From the NCBI RefSeq assembly GCF_009831765.1, contig NZ_WSSB01000009.1, positions 62,001 through 126,000 of the forward strand: a stretch of 64,000 bases of DNA, read 5' to 3'. The notes below the pieces were generated by a model. That model was not told where the DNA came from and did no database searches. It saw only the letters and a program-made list of their open reading frames with translations. Numbering within the stretch: position 1 is the first letter of the stretch; each line of letters starts with the position of its first letter. This document shows, piece after piece, positions 34,953-43,691 of the stretch. The position numbers and the translations under genes are program-made. Source of the DNA: Craterilacuibacter sinensis (GTDB lineage Bacteria; Pseudomonadota; Gammaproteobacteria; Burkholderiales; Chromobacteriaceae).

Positions 34953-36017
34953 ATGCAGCCACAGCAAGCACAAGACATCGCCCCGGCACTGAGTGCCTGG
35001 CTCGCCCAGCGTCACGGCGGCAGCGCACGCATTCTGGCACTTCGCCCGCCGGTGCAGGGCTATTCCAACGAGACCTGGCTGCTCGATGCCGAACTCGGGC
35101 CGGAGGCCAGACGCCAGCATCTGGTGCTGCGGCTGGCACCGGCTGGGGTCGGCCTGTTTCCCGGCTACGATCTGGCGCTGCAATACCGGGTGATGGCGGC
35201 ACTGGCCGGCAGTGCCGTGCCGGTGCCTGCGCTCTACGGTTTCGAGGACGACGCCTCCGTGCTCGGGCGGCCGTTTTACCTGATGCAGCGAATCGAAGGA
35301 CGGGTGCCAAACGAGAACCCGCAATACCATATTCAGGGCTGGCTGGCCGAGCTTGACGCCGACAGCCAGCGCCGCCACTGGTTTGCCGGCATAAAAACCG
35401 CCGCGCAGGTGGCGCGCATAGACTGGCGCGCGCAAGGCCTGGATGCCCTTGCCCCCGACGGCGACCCGGTCGCCGTTCAACTGGACGAGCTGGCGGCCTT
35501 CCTTACGTGGACCGAGGCGCAAGCGCGCCCCTATCCGCTGATCAGGCGTGCGCTAGCCTGGCTTACCGCGCACCGTCCGCCTTCTCGCCGCGCGGCGCTG
35601 GTGTGGGGCGATGCCAAGCTGGGCAACCTGATTTTCGACGACGCAGGCAGGGTCGCTGCCGCGCTCGACTGGGAGAGCGCACATATCGGCGACGCGCTCG
35701 AGGATCTGGCGTGGTTTCTGGTGCTCGACCGCTCGTTGTGCGAAGGCTACGGCGTGTCCCGCCTCGCCCACCTGCCCTCACGTGAAGAAAGCATCGCCTG
35801 CTGGGAAGCGGCCAGCGGCGAATCTGCGGCATGCCTGCCGTGGTTCGAGCTGTTTGCCGCCGCCCGCCTCGCGGTGATCATGGCACGGCTGGGCAAGCTC
35901 TTTACCGAGCGCGGCCTCGTCCCGCCCGAGTTCGAGATGGACACCCACAACGGCGGCTACGCGGTGCTTGAACTGACACTGGCCAAACTGGGCATCACGG
36001 AGCAGGCCACATGCTAA
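34953..36017 (+). CDS. APH-family small-molecule kinase (phosphotransferase)
   Basis: This 354-residue protein has an aminoglycoside-phosphotransferase/choline-kinase fold. It shows an N-lobe with GYSNETWLL near 36-44, the catalytic loop VWGDAKLGN (Asp220, Asn225) and the metal site ALDWESAHIGD (Asp239). Relatives that act in catabolism include LvaA of Pseudomonas putida and the kinase domain of ACAD10/11, which phosphorylate 4-hydroxyacyl-CoAs so that phosphate can be eliminated. Given the steroid context I infer that it phosphorylates a hydroxylated intermediate, but the substrate is unknown. The start at 34953 is preferred because upstream options run into the intergenic region. It overlaps the next gene by 7 bases. 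Confidence 0.8.
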   Translation: MQPQQAQDIAPALSAWLAQRHGGSARILALRPPVQGYSNETWLLDAELGPEARRQHLVLRLAPAGVGLFPGYDLALQYRVMAALAGSAVPVPALYGFEDDASVLGRPFYLMQRIEGRVPNENPQYHIQGWLAELDADSQRRHWFAGIKTAAQVARIDWRAQGLDALAPDGDPVAVQLDELAAFLTWTEAQARPYPLIRRALAWLTAHRPPSRRAALVWGDAKLGNLIFDDAGRVAAALDWESAHIGDALEDLAWFLVLDRSLCEGYGVSRLAHLPSREESIACWEAASGESAACLPWFELFAAARLAVIMARLGKLFTERGLVPPEFEMDTHNGGYAVLELTLAKLGITEQATC

Positions 36018-37090
36018 GCCGCGGCGATGACTACCCCATCCACCAAAGGCCGGTTCCGCTGGCCGATGCTGGCAGCGAGCGCAACTTTTACGACCGCTAC
36101 TACTTCAACGCTTACAGCGATGACGGTGGCGTCTATTTTGCCGCCGCGCTTGGCGTCTATCCCTACCTTGGCATCATGGACGCGCATGTCTTCGTGCAAC
36201 GCGCAGGCGTGCAGCACTGCGTGTTCGCGTCGCGCGCCCTGGGAGGCGAGCGCATGGACACCCGCGTCGGGCCGGTCGCCGTCGACATCGTCGAGCCGCT
36301 GGCCCGTCTGGATGTGCGCATCGCCGCGCCCGAACTCGGCCTGTGCGGCCGGCTTTCATTCGCAGGGCGCAGTGCGCCGCTGGAAGAGCCGCGCTTCGTA
36401 TGGCGCGACGGACCGCGCACCGTGCTCGACCTGACGCGCATGACCCAGCTCGGATACTGGCAGGGCGAGTTGCAACTGGATGGGGAAACCATCGTCGTTG
36501 ACGGCTGGCACGGCACGCGCGACCGCTCGTGGGGTGTGCGCCCGATCGGCGCGCGCGACGCGCAGCCCATGCTGCCGGCCTCGCCGATGCAGTGGTTCTG
36601 GCTATGGGGCCCCACGCATTTTGACGACTGTGTCGTGCACTTTCATAGCAACGATGATGCGCACGGCAACGGCTGGAACCGCCAGTGCGTACTGGTGCCG
36701 ACCGACGGCGGCCCGGTGCGCCACCTGAGCCAGCCGCGCGTGCATGTCGAATACCGCGAAGGCTGCCGCCAGATCGCACGCGCAAGCGTGACGGGCACCC
36801 TTGCCGATGGCCGCGACGCGACCCTGACGCTTGAGTGTGGCGAGCGCGTCTACATGCAGGGGGCCGGCTACAACCACCCCGAGTGGGGGCACGGCCGCTG
36901 CCACGGCGAGTTTGCCGTGCATGGCGAGACGCGCGATTGCCGTGCGCTCGACCCCAACGACTTGGCGCAGGTGCACCTGCAGTCGCTCACCCGCGCAACG
37001 CTCGCCATAGACGGCGAGCGCACGCGCGCGGGGTGTGGCGTACTCGAGCAGATGCTGCTCGGCCCGCACGCAGCGTCGGGGTGGACATGA
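36011..37090 (+). CDS. Uncharacterised protein with SWGxRP motif, copy 1
   Basis: I cannot assign a function to this 359-residue protein. It is soluble, rich in predicted beta strands and carries RTRDRSWG-like DGWHGTRDRSWGVRP near residues 165-179, followed by WFWLWGPTHFDDCVVHFH. It is a distant paralogue of the protein at 47171-48328: both contain SRAL, VGP-x4-IVEPL and TRD(R/H)SWG(V/I)RP, then a Trp-rich block and a C-terminal LADG segment. The layout recalls two-domain lipocalin-like proteins such as the AttH/CrtC group, which is a guess. It overlaps the kinase gene upstream and the phosphatase gene downstream, so the three are surely cotranslated. Confidence 0.75.
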   Translation: MLSRGDDYPIHQRPVPLADAGSERNFYDRYYFNAYSDDGGVYFAAALGVYPYLGIMDAHVFVQRAGVQHCVFASRALGGERMDTRVGPVAVDIVEPLARLDVRIAAPELGLCGRLSFAGRSAPLEEPRFVWRDGPRTVLDLTRMTQLGYWQGELQLDGETIVVDGWHGTRDRSWGVRPIGARDAQPMLPASPMQWFWLWGPTHFDDCVVHFHSNDDAHGNGWNRQCVLVPTDGGPVRHLSQPRVHVEYREGCRQIARASVTGTLADGRDATLTLECGERVYMQGAGYNHPEWGHGRCHGEFAVHGETRDCRALDPNDLAQVHLQSLTRATLAIDGERTRAGCGVLEQMLLGPHAASGWT

Positions 37091-37830
37091 TGCTGCCAAG
37101 CGACGCCTGCCAGGGGTTGCCGCTCAGGCGCGGGATGCTCTTTCGCGCCGGCGTGCTGAGCACACACGACGCGGCGCTGATCGCGCCCGCGCGCGCGCTC
37201 GGCATCCGCCACGTCATCGACTTCAGAAGCGTACACGAGCGCGACAACGAACTGTGTCTGTGGGGTGCGCTCTTGGGCGTGCGCAGCCAGCGTGCGCCGG
37301 TTGCGTCCGATGTGCGCGCCAGCGATGCGGCGAGCGATGCGCTGATCGCCGCCTTTATCCGCCAACCCGACGCTGGCGCAGCGCGCACCCTGATGCGCGT
37401 GCTGTATCACAGCTTCGGCTATGCCTTTTTGCCCCATCTGCGCACCCTGCTTGCGCCTTTGGCGCTGGGCGAGCCGCTGCTGGTGCACTGCACCGCGGGC
37501 AAGGACCGCACCGGCTTTGCCTGTGCGCTGATTGCCAGCGCCGCCGGCGTTCCCTACCCGCAAGTTATCGACAACTACCTTACCCATGGTCAGCAGGCCG
37601 CCTGCGGCCCTCAGGCGGCAAGGCTGCGGCAGATGCTCGCGAATTATCTGTGGTCAACGCCCGACGATGCCACCCTCGCCGCCCTGAGCGGTGTCGACGC
37701 AAGCTATCTGGACACGGCATTCGATGTGCTCCTTACGCGGCACGGCAGCATCGAAGCCTATCTCGCGGCAGGCGGAATCGATGCGGCGATGCTCGCAAAA
37801 GTGCGCACCACGCTGGTGCACGAGCGGTGA
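37087..37830 (+). CDS. Tyrosine/dual-specificity-type phosphatase
   Basis: This 247-residue protein has the Cys-phosphatase loop HCTAGKDRTGFACAL with nucleophile Cys135 and Arg141, and an upstream general-acid region VIDFRSVHERDNEL. This matches the bacterial Y_phosphatase3 group, whose members include protein tyrosine and lipid phosphatases. Its start overlaps the stop of the uncharacterised gene by ATGA. Being cotranslated with an APH kinase suggests that it removes phosphate from the same small molecule, but a protein substrate cannot be excluded. It ends 27 bases from the convergent hydroxyproline gene. Confidence 0.82.
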   Translation: MMLPSDACQGLPLRRGMLFRAGVLSTHDAALIAPARALGIRHVIDFRSVHERDNELCLWGALLGVRSQRAPVASDVRASDAASDALIAAFIRQPDAGAARTLMRVLYHSFGYAFLPHLRTLLAPLALGEPLLVHCTAGKDRTGFACALIASAAGVPYPQVIDNYLTHGQQAACGPQAARLRQMLANYLWSTPDDATLAALSGVDASYLDTAFDVLLTRHGSIEAYLAAGGIDAAMLAKVRTTLVHER

Positions 37831-37857
37831 CGGCAAGGCTGCGTAGCGCCCCGGGCG

Positions 37858-38862
37858 CTAACGCAGCAAGAATCCCCGCCCGATTTCATCTTCCGGCTCC
37901 AGCGACCAGCTGGCGCGGCCGCTGTAACAGGCCCGCCCGCTCACGCGCACCGTCACGGCCTGATGGCCATCAAGCGGGACTTCCCCCGTCACGCGGCCAG
38001 CAAAACGCGCACCGGTCAGGCTTTCAAACACACAGTCCTCACCCACGGCAACCTGGTTGCGGGCGTGGCGCAGCGCCATGCGCGCAGTCACGCCGGAACC
38101 GGTAGGGCTGCGGTCGACCTCGGCATCGGCAAAGACGCACACATTGCGGCTGATGCCGTCGCCGGCGCGCTCGCGGCCATCGGTCAGGATGCTGCCGTAA
38201 AGAAAGCCCAGATCTTCCGCCGCGGGGTGACGCACACGGATGCTGCGCCGCACCGCCTCCGACAACGCGCTGGCGGCATCGACCAGATCGCGTACCCTGC
38301 CGTCCAGCGACACGCCAAGACAAGCGGCATCGGTTACGGCGTAGAAAGCACCGCCGTAGCCGATATCCACGCTGACCTCGCCCACGCCCGGTACGCTGAC
38401 CCGGTGGTCCAGAGCCAAGGCGAACGCCGGCACACTGTCGAAACTGACGCTGCCATCTGACCCGACCTGGGCGTAAACCAGTCCGCACGGGCATTCGATG
38501 CCGACCCGCGTGCAAGGCCCGCTCACCGGTACCAGACCATGATCGACCGCATAGCGCGCCAGCGCGATGACCGCATGGCCACACATGGTGCTGTAGCCTT
38601 CGTTGTGGATGAACAGCACAGCCAGGTCGGCGCCCGCCAGGCTGGGGCGCACCAGTACCGCGCCATACATGTCATGGTGGCCGCGCGGCTCGAACATCAG
38701 CAGGCGCCGCACACCGTCCAGGCGGCGCTGCATGTCGCGGCGCTTGGCCAGAATATCGTCACCGAAGATGCTGTCCATCAGCCCGGTAATGATGCGTACC
38801 GGCTCGCCACCGGTGTGCATTTCCACGGTCTCGAATACCTGCCGTTGCCAGTCTTCGCTCAT
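37858..38862 (-). CDS. lhpH: trans-3-hydroxy-L-proline dehydratase
   Basis: This 334-residue protein is of the proline racemase family. The first active-site Cys is present (Cys94 in STMCGHAVIA) but the second is replaced by Thr (Thr254 in RSPTGSGVTARMAL). The Cys/Thr pair is the hallmark of trans-3-hydroxyproline dehydratases, which give delta-1-pyrroline-2-carboxylate; epimerases have Cys/Cys. The next upstream gene encodes the matching reductase, which supports the call. It is the last gene of the minus-strand hydroxyproline operon and converges on the phosphatase gene. The symbol follows the lhp nomenclature. Confidence 0.87.
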   Translation of the reverse strand: MSEDWQRQVFETVEMHTGGEPVRIITGLMDSIFGDDILAKRRDMQRRLDGVRRLLMFEPRGHHDMYGAVLVRPSLAGADLAVLFIHNEGYSTMCGHAVIALARYAVDHGLVPVSGPCTRVGIECPCGLVYAQVGSDGSVSFDSVPAFALALDHRVSVPGVGEVSVDIGYGGAFYAVTDAACLGVSLDGRVRDLVDAASALSEAVRRSIRVRHPAAEDLGFLYGSILTDGRERAGDGISRNVCVFADAEVDRSPTGSGVTARMALRHARNQVAVGEDCVFESLTGARFAGRVTGEVPLDGHQAVTVRVSGRACYSGRASWSLEPEDEIGRGFLLR

Positions 38863-38876
38863 GCGGTGCTGTCTCC

Positions 38877-39788
38877 TTAGGTCGTTGCCAGTGCACAGCG
38901 GGCGGCCGCCAGATCCCAGGCCGCGCTGCCCACGCTCTTGAAGAGTCTGGGTTTTTTCATATCAATCCGTCCGGCCAGCGCTTCGGCCAGAGAGTGCACG
39001 CGTGACCAGTCCACACCGGCCTGGATCAGGTCGCCCGCTTCGTGCCTTGCACCGGCGACGTCGTCACAGAACACCTGGCTGGAAGCGATGCTGCAAGGCC
39101 CAAGCTCGGCCATGTCGGGGCGGAAGGCGCCGGTGCCGATCAGCAGACGGTCGCGCCGGGCACTCTCGTCGTAAAGCGGCGTACGGCTGGTAGTCAGCAG
39201 GATCACCACGTCCGCGCCGCCGGCGATGGCGCCGCTGCCGGGCGCAAGCACCAGCGGCAAATGCGCCAGCTGATGGCAACAGGCGATGGCGCGCTCTCGC
39301 GTGCGCCCATGCACGTCCAGCCGCAAACCGGGGTAGAGCTCGGCCAAAGCCTGTGCATGGGCACGCGCCTGCGTCCCGGTGCCGATGAGGGCTACATGCC
39401 GCGGTGGCGCCTGCTGCAAAGTACGCACCGCCAGTAGCGACACGGCGGCGGTACGTCGTGCGGTGACGGTGGGGCCGTCCAGCAGCAGGCGCGGCACGCC
39501 CGTTATCGCGTCATATACGCTGACCACACCGTGAATGGTGGCCAGTTGTCGTGCCGCGTTGCCCGGGCAGACATTCACCAGCTTGTGGATGGCGATATCA
39601 CTGGCACTGGCCGGCATCGACAGCATGTTGCCGCCTGCCGGCAGCGCCAGCACCTGGCGCGCCGGGCTCTGGATCCGCCCTGCCGCCATCTCGGCCGCCG
39701 CAACTTCAATCTGGCGGCACAGTTCGGCCATGGGCAGTCGCGCCTGGGTCTGCGACGCGTCCAGTACAGGCAAGTCGGGGCTGGTCAT
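38877..39788 (-). CDS. lhpI: Delta-1-pyrroline-2-carboxylate reductase (ornithine cyclodeaminase family)
   Basis: This 303-residue protein has the ornithine cyclodeaminase/mu-crystallin fold with a Rossmann core at VALIGTGTQARAHAQALAEL. It also has the substrate segments GNMLSMPASASDIAIHKLVN and DGPTVTARRTAAVSLLAVRT. Together with the dehydratase encoded 14 bases downstream it would convert trans-3-hydroxyproline to L-proline via pyrroline-2-carboxylate, using NAD(P)H. It is shorter than cyclodeaminases by some 40 residues, as these reductases are. The start lies just after the 82-base gap from the binding-protein gene. Confidence 0.84.
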   Translation of the reverse strand: MTSPDLPVLDASQTQARLPMAELCRQIEVAAAEMAAGRIQSPARQVLALPAGGNMLSMPASASDIAIHKLVNVCPGNAARQLATIHGVVSVYDAITGVPRLLLDGPTVTARRTAAVSLLAVRTLQQAPPRHVALIGTGTQARAHAQALAELYPGLRLDVHGRTRERAIACCHQLAHLPLVLAPGSGAIAGGADVVILLTTSRTPLYDESARRDRLLIGTGAFRPDMAELGPCSIASSQVFCDDVAGARHEAGDLIQAGVDWSRVHSLAEALAGRIDMKKPRLFKSVGSAAWDLAAARCALATT

Positions 39789-39870
39789 GGCCGCTCCTCC
39801 GCTCTGGCAAGAAAAACCGCGGCTGGCTACCGCCAGCCGCTAGATGGCGACGACTTGTCAGGCGCCGCGT

Positions 39871-41019
39871 TCACTGCACAACGGATTTCACCTTCCAGTC
39901 GTTGCCTTCCACGGCCGAGATGGTGACCGGTGCATTCTTCAGGTTGCCAGCGGCGTCAAAGCCGAAATCGGCAGTTGCCCCCTGATAGCGGGTCTTGGCG
40001 ATATAGGGCAGAAACTTGGCGGGGTCGGTGGAGTCCGCGCGTTTCATCGCATCGGCCACGATCATCACGCCATCGTAAAACTGCGGCCCCAGCAGCACCA
40101 CGTCCTCTTTGAAGCGCGCCTTGTAGCGGGTTTCAAACGCCTTGCCAGCGGCGCGCGAGCCCAGTTCCCCGCCCGGCACCGCCGAGTAATGCCCGGCCGC
40201 ATCGGCACCGGCCAGCTTGATAAAGTTCGGCGTACTCAGCATGTCGCCCCCCATCAGCTTGGCGTCCATGCCCAGGCGCTTCATCTGTTTCGCCAGCGGT
40301 GCAGCCTGCGCATCCGCGCCGCCATAAAACACCAGGTCCGGCTTTTGCGCCTTGAGCGAGGTGAGGATGGCGGTGAAATCGGAAGCCTTGTCGTTGGTGT
40401 ATTCGCGCTTGATCGGCTTCTTGCCCTGCGCCTGCAGCGACTTGATGAATTCGTCGGCAATGCCCTGGCCGTAAGCCGTGCGGTCATCGATCACCGCGAT
40501 CCGCTGGGCCTGAAGCTTTTTCACCGCATACTGGGCCAGCGAGCCACCCACCTGGCTGTCACTGCCGACCAGACGGAAGGCCGTCTTGTAACCGGAGGTG
40601 GTGTAAGCCGGATTGGTTGAGACGGAGAGTTGCGGGATACCGGCATCGGCATAAATGCGCGACGCCGGTATCGACACGCCGGAATTGAAGTGCCCGATCA
40701 CGGCCTTGACGCCGGAGTCGACCAGCCGCTGCGCCACCTGGGTGCCGACGCGCGGGTCGGCCTGGTCGTCTTCCGACACCAGTTCGAATTTCACTTTCTG
40801 CTTGCCGATGGTGATGGGCGCCGCGTTCAGCTCGTCAATCGCCATACGGGTAGCGTTTTCGTTATCCTTGCCATAGTGCGACTGCGGGCCGGACAGCGGC
40901 GACGCAAAACCCAGTTTCACCACGGTATCGGCGTACGACGCGCTGATGGCAAACGGTGCCATCATGCCGCCCAGCGCCAAGACCAGGTGCAGCGTACGCG
41001 GTGCGATGTGATGCTTCAT
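39871..41019 (-). CDS. Branched-chain amino acid-type ABC binding protein
   Basis: This 382-residue periplasmic protein of the LivK/LivJ type has a signal peptide (LVLALGGMMAPFAISASYA, cleavage near residue 30). The mature protein begins DTVVKLGFASPLSGPQSHYG and contains LVSEDDQADPRVGTQVAQRL, GHFNSGVSIPASRIYADAGI and AYGQGIADEFIKSLQAQGKK. It lies within the hydroxyproline operon and probably binds hydroxyproline or a related imino acid. No permease or ATPase gene is nearby, so it may use a shared Liv transporter. An AGGAGA box precedes the start. Confidence 0.85.
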   Translation of the reverse strand: MKHHIAPRTLHLVLALGGMMAPFAISASYADTVVKLGFASPLSGPQSHYGKDNENATRMAIDELNAAPITIGKQKVKFELVSEDDQADPRVGTQVAQRLVDSGVKAVIGHFNSGVSIPASRIYADAGIPQLSVSTNPAYTTSGYKTAFRLVGSDSQVGGSLAQYAVKKLQAQRIAVIDDRTAYGQGIADEFIKSLQAQGKKPIKREYTNDKASDFTAILTSLKAQKPDLVFYGGADAQAAPLAKQMKRLGMDAKLMGGDMLSTPNFIKLAGADAAGHYSAVPGGELGSRAAGKAFETRYKARFKEDVVLLGPQFYDGVMIVADAMKRADSTDPAKFLPYIAKTRYQGATADFGFDAAGNLKNAPVTISAVEGNDWKVKSVVQ

Positions 41020-41110
41020 TTTGTCTCTCCTTTAGGTACACGACTGAAGGTTGGCCGTTAACGGCCCGCTGCTACTTGCTGTCTCTTTGCGCGCCCCTGG
41101 CCGCTGGCGC

Positions 41111-42379
41111 TCAATACCTGCCCGGCAGGTAGGCCGTGCCATCCAGGCTGCGAGCCTTGCCGCAGATCTGCTCGGTCAATAAGGCGCCGGTGGTCGCCGC
41201 CAGGGTCAGGCCCAGATGGCCGTGGCCTGTGGCGAAATAGAGGCCGTCCACGTCCGGCGCCGGGCCGATTACCGGCACGGTGTCAGGCAGTGATGGCCGG
41301 TTGCCCATCCAGACACTCATGCCCTCGGTACTGAAGTCGCCCACGATGCGTCTTGCCTTGTCGATCAGGATATGGGCGCGGCGCCAGTCAGGCGGCGCAT
41401 CGCGGTGCGCCAGCTCGACGGTGCCGGCCAGGCGCAGGCTGTTGTTCGCCATCGGCAGGATCACGAAGCTTTCGCTGGCGCACTGGATAAAGTGGTGCAG
41501 CGGCACGCCGGCATGCGGCAAGGTGACGTGGTAGCCGCGCTCGCTTTCCAGCGGGATGGGATAGCCATGCTGGCGGGTGAAACGGTCGCTCCAGACACCG
41601 CAGGCGATCACCACGCAGTCGGCATCGATCCGGCCACCATCCCGGGCGTCCACGCCACCGATACGCCCGCCCCTATTCACAGTGGCGAGCACTTCGTCCT
41701 GTACGAAACGCCCGCCGGCGCGCACGAAGGCGTCAAACAGCCCGCGGCTGAACAGATAGGGATCGTCCACATGCGACCAGTCCGCCACCTTGACCGCGAC
41801 CTGCCACTCTTCTGCGATCTGCGGTTCGAGCACACTGAGCTCGGCGCGATCCAGCTCTCGCCAGTTCACGCCGTGCGCGCGCTTGCTCTGCCAGGCAGCA
41901 GCCGCGGCGGCCCGATACTCCGCGGCGCTGCGGTACAGGGTCAGGTTGCCGTGACGGCGCCACTGCGCGGTCAGGCCGGCCTGTTCGATCAGCGGCGCGT
42001 AATCTGCGTTGACGCGCCCAAGCAGCGCGGCCATGGCACGGGTGAGTTCGGCCACCCGGCGCGGCCGGCTGGCGGCGACAAAACGCGCCAGCCATGGCGC
42101 AAGGCCAGGCAGGTAACGCCAGCGCAGCGCCAGCGGCCCTAGCGGATCCAGCATCCAGCCGGGCACCCTGGCCAGCACGCCGGGTTCGGCCAGCGGGATC
42201 ACATCGCTGACGGCAAAGGCGCCGGCATTGCCGTAGCTGGTTTGCATGGCGGCGTCGCCACGATCCAGCAAGGTGACCTCGCAGCCCGCCAGCCTGAGCT
42301 GCAGCGCACTGGCGATACCGACAACGCCGGCCCCCACCACGATCACATGTTCCGGCCGGCATGGGGCGCGCGCGTTCAT
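41111..42379 (-). CDS. lhpB: D-hydroxyproline dehydrogenase (DadA-like FAD oxidase)
   Basis: This 422-residue DAO-family flavoprotein has VIVVGAGVVGIASALQLRLA at the FAD site, SYGNAGAFAVSDVIPLAEPG, GVWSDRFTRQHGYPIPLESE and the C-terminal TGHGHLGLTLAATTGALL. In this context it should oxidise cis-4-hydroxy-D-proline, the epimerase product, to pyrroline-4-hydroxy-2-carboxylate, passing electrons to the membrane chain. The start at 42379 abuts the stop of the epimerase gene, a sign of coupling; the ATG at 42418 would lie inside that gene. D-amino-acid dehydrogenase is the wider family name. Confidence 0.85.
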   Translation of the reverse strand: MNARAPCRPEHVIVVGAGVVGIASALQLRLAGCEVTLLDRGDAAMQTSYGNAGAFAVSDVIPLAEPGVLARVPGWMLDPLGPLALRWRYLPGLAPWLARFVAASRPRRVAELTRAMAALLGRVNADYAPLIEQAGLTAQWRRHGNLTLYRSAAEYRAAAAAAWQSKRAHGVNWRELDRAELSVLEPQIAEEWQVAVKVADWSHVDDPYLFSRGLFDAFVRAGGRFVQDEVLATVNRGGRIGGVDARDGGRIDADCVVIACGVWSDRFTRQHGYPIPLESERGYHVTLPHAGVPLHHFIQCASESFVILPMANNSLRLAGTVELAHRDAPPDWRRAHILIDKARRIVGDFSTEGMSVWMGNRPSLPDTVPVIGPAPDVDGLYFATGHGHLGLTLAATTGALLTEQICGKARSLDGTAYLPGRY

Positions 42380-42380
42380 C

Positions 42381-43382
42381 TCAGCCCACCACGAAGCCGT
42401 GGACATAGGGGTCGGCATCGTCCAGAAAAATACGGTTGTAACCGGTGGTGACCGCCCAGCCCTCGATACCGGGAATGATGGCGGGAAGGCCGGCGACGTC
42501 GGTTTCCGCCTCGATCGTGCCTTTGAACTGGCTGCCGATAATGCTCTCGTGGATCAGCGTGTCGCCGGGCTTCATCAGGCCACGGGCGTAACGCTGGGCC
42601 AGGCGGGCGGAGGTGCCGGTGCCGCACGGCGAGCGGTCCAGTGCCGACGCGCCATAAAGCACGGCGTTGGCAGCATGCGAGCCGGGGGTTTTCGGGCGTC
42701 CGGTCCATTGCACATGGCGCACGCCGCTGATATTCGGGTCCAGCGGATGGATCACGCGGTAATGCGCATTGATGTAGTCGCGCAGCTCGTTGCCCATGCT
42801 CACCAGTTCACCTGGCGTGTAGTCGGCCATGTCGCGGTAGTTGTCCTGCGCTTCGACGATTGGGTAGAAGTTGCCGCCGTAGGCGATGTCCACCGTCAGG
42901 CGTCCCAGCGCGCGGATCTCGACTTCGACATCCTGCATCAGCAGAAAGCTTGGCACATTGCTCAGTTTCACCGACTTCACCTTGTTGCCAAGCAAGGTGT
43001 AGTGCGCCACCACCTTGCCCGCCGGCGTGTCCAGGTTCAGCACGCCCGGTGTCGCCGGGGAAACCAGGCCATGCTCGATGGCCATGGTGACCACGCCTAT
43101 GGTGCCGTGGCCGCACATCGGCAGGCAGCCGCTGGTTTCGATGTAGAGCACGGCAACGTCACAGTCCGCCCGGGTCGGCGGGTACAGGAAAGCACCAGAC
43201 ATCTGGGCGTGACCGCGCGGCTCGAACATCAGCCCGGTGCGCATCCAGTCGTAGCGCGCCAGGAAGTCGAGCCGGCGCTCGGCCTGGGTGTCGCCTTGCA
43301 AAGCGGGTGCGCCCCGGGTGACCAGCCGTACCGGGTTACCACAGGTGTGACCGTCTATGCATTCAAATTCGGTGCTAGGCAT
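42381..43382 (-). CDS. lhpA: 4-hydroxyproline 2-epimerase
   Basis: This 333-residue proline racemase-family enzyme has both catalytic Cys residues: Cys90 in CLPMCGHGTIG and Cys253 in DRSPCGTGTSAR. With GLMFEPRGHAQMSGAFLYPP it matches 4-hydroxyproline epimerases, which turn trans-4-hydroxy-L-proline into cis-4-hydroxy-D-proline. The start at 43382 has GAGGGAG upstream; a start at 43469 would lie in the operator region. It is the first gene of the minus operon and is divergent from the deaminase gene. Confidence 0.9.
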   Translation of the reverse strand: MPSTEFECIDGHTCGNPVRLVTRGAPALQGDTQAERRLDFLARYDWMRTGLMFEPRGHAQMSGAFLYPPTRADCDVAVLYIETSGCLPMCGHGTIGVVTMAIEHGLVSPATPGVLNLDTPAGKVVAHYTLLGNKVKSVKLSNVPSFLLMQDVEVEIRALGRLTVDIAYGGNFYPIVEAQDNYRDMADYTPGELVSMGNELRDYINAHYRVIHPLDPNISGVRHVQWTGRPKTPGSHAANAVLYGASALDRSPCGTGTSARLAQRYARGLMKPGDTLIHESIIGSQFKGTIEAETDVAGLPAIIPGIEGWAVTTGYNRIFLDDADPYVHGFVVG

Positions 43383-43429
43383 CGCAGAACTCCCTCTCTG
43401 ACATTGCCTTACTGTAGGACGCTGCGTTT

Positions 43430-43439
43430 TTGAATACAA
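43430..43439. promoter_or_regulatory. Predicted hydroxyproline regulator half-control site
   Basis: TTGAATACAA fits the palindrome TTGNATNCAA and lies 48 bp upstream of the lhpA start. Two more copies form an inverted repeat near lhpC. FCD-type GntR regulators commonly bind such short palindromes. Confidence 0.5.
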
Positions 43440-43596
43440 TTTCACTAAGCAAATTAGCAAAAACACCACAGTGCCAGATAGACGAAACCATGGCGCAAAT
43501 AAGCGAAAATATTCAATTAAATCAACAAATTAAACCTTTGTTGCAAAAATACACAACTGCAATGCAGCATTTTAATCCGGCACATAAGCAGCCATA

Positions 43597-43629
43597 TTGA
43601 ATGCAAAATACATTGAGTTTTGCATTCAA
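43597..43629. promoter_or_regulatory. Inverted repeat of two TTGNATNCAA sites upstream of lhpC
   Basis: TTGAATGCAAAA (43597-43608) and TTTTGCATTCAA (43618-43629) form a perfect 12-base inverted repeat with a 9-base spacer. Each arm contains its own 10-base palindrome-like site. The repeat ends 62 bases before the lhpC start. It may be a double operator for the regulator encoded at 44731, or a leader hairpin. Confidence 0.6.
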
Positions 43630-43691
43630 AAACACCTAGCATGAAACCGACTGCAGCATCGCGGCTGCACCCAACAGCAAGGAGCGAAACC

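Noticed and set aside
37844-37860. TAGCGCCC/GGGCGCTA inverted repeat between convergent genes
   Set aside because: It overlaps the lhpH stop codon and lacks T runs on either side; it may be a weak terminator but evidence is too thin for a feature.
42416-42423. CATCGTCC inside lhpA
   Set aside because: Coding position in a hydroxyproline gene; about two chance copies of any 8-mer are expected in 64 kb on both strands.
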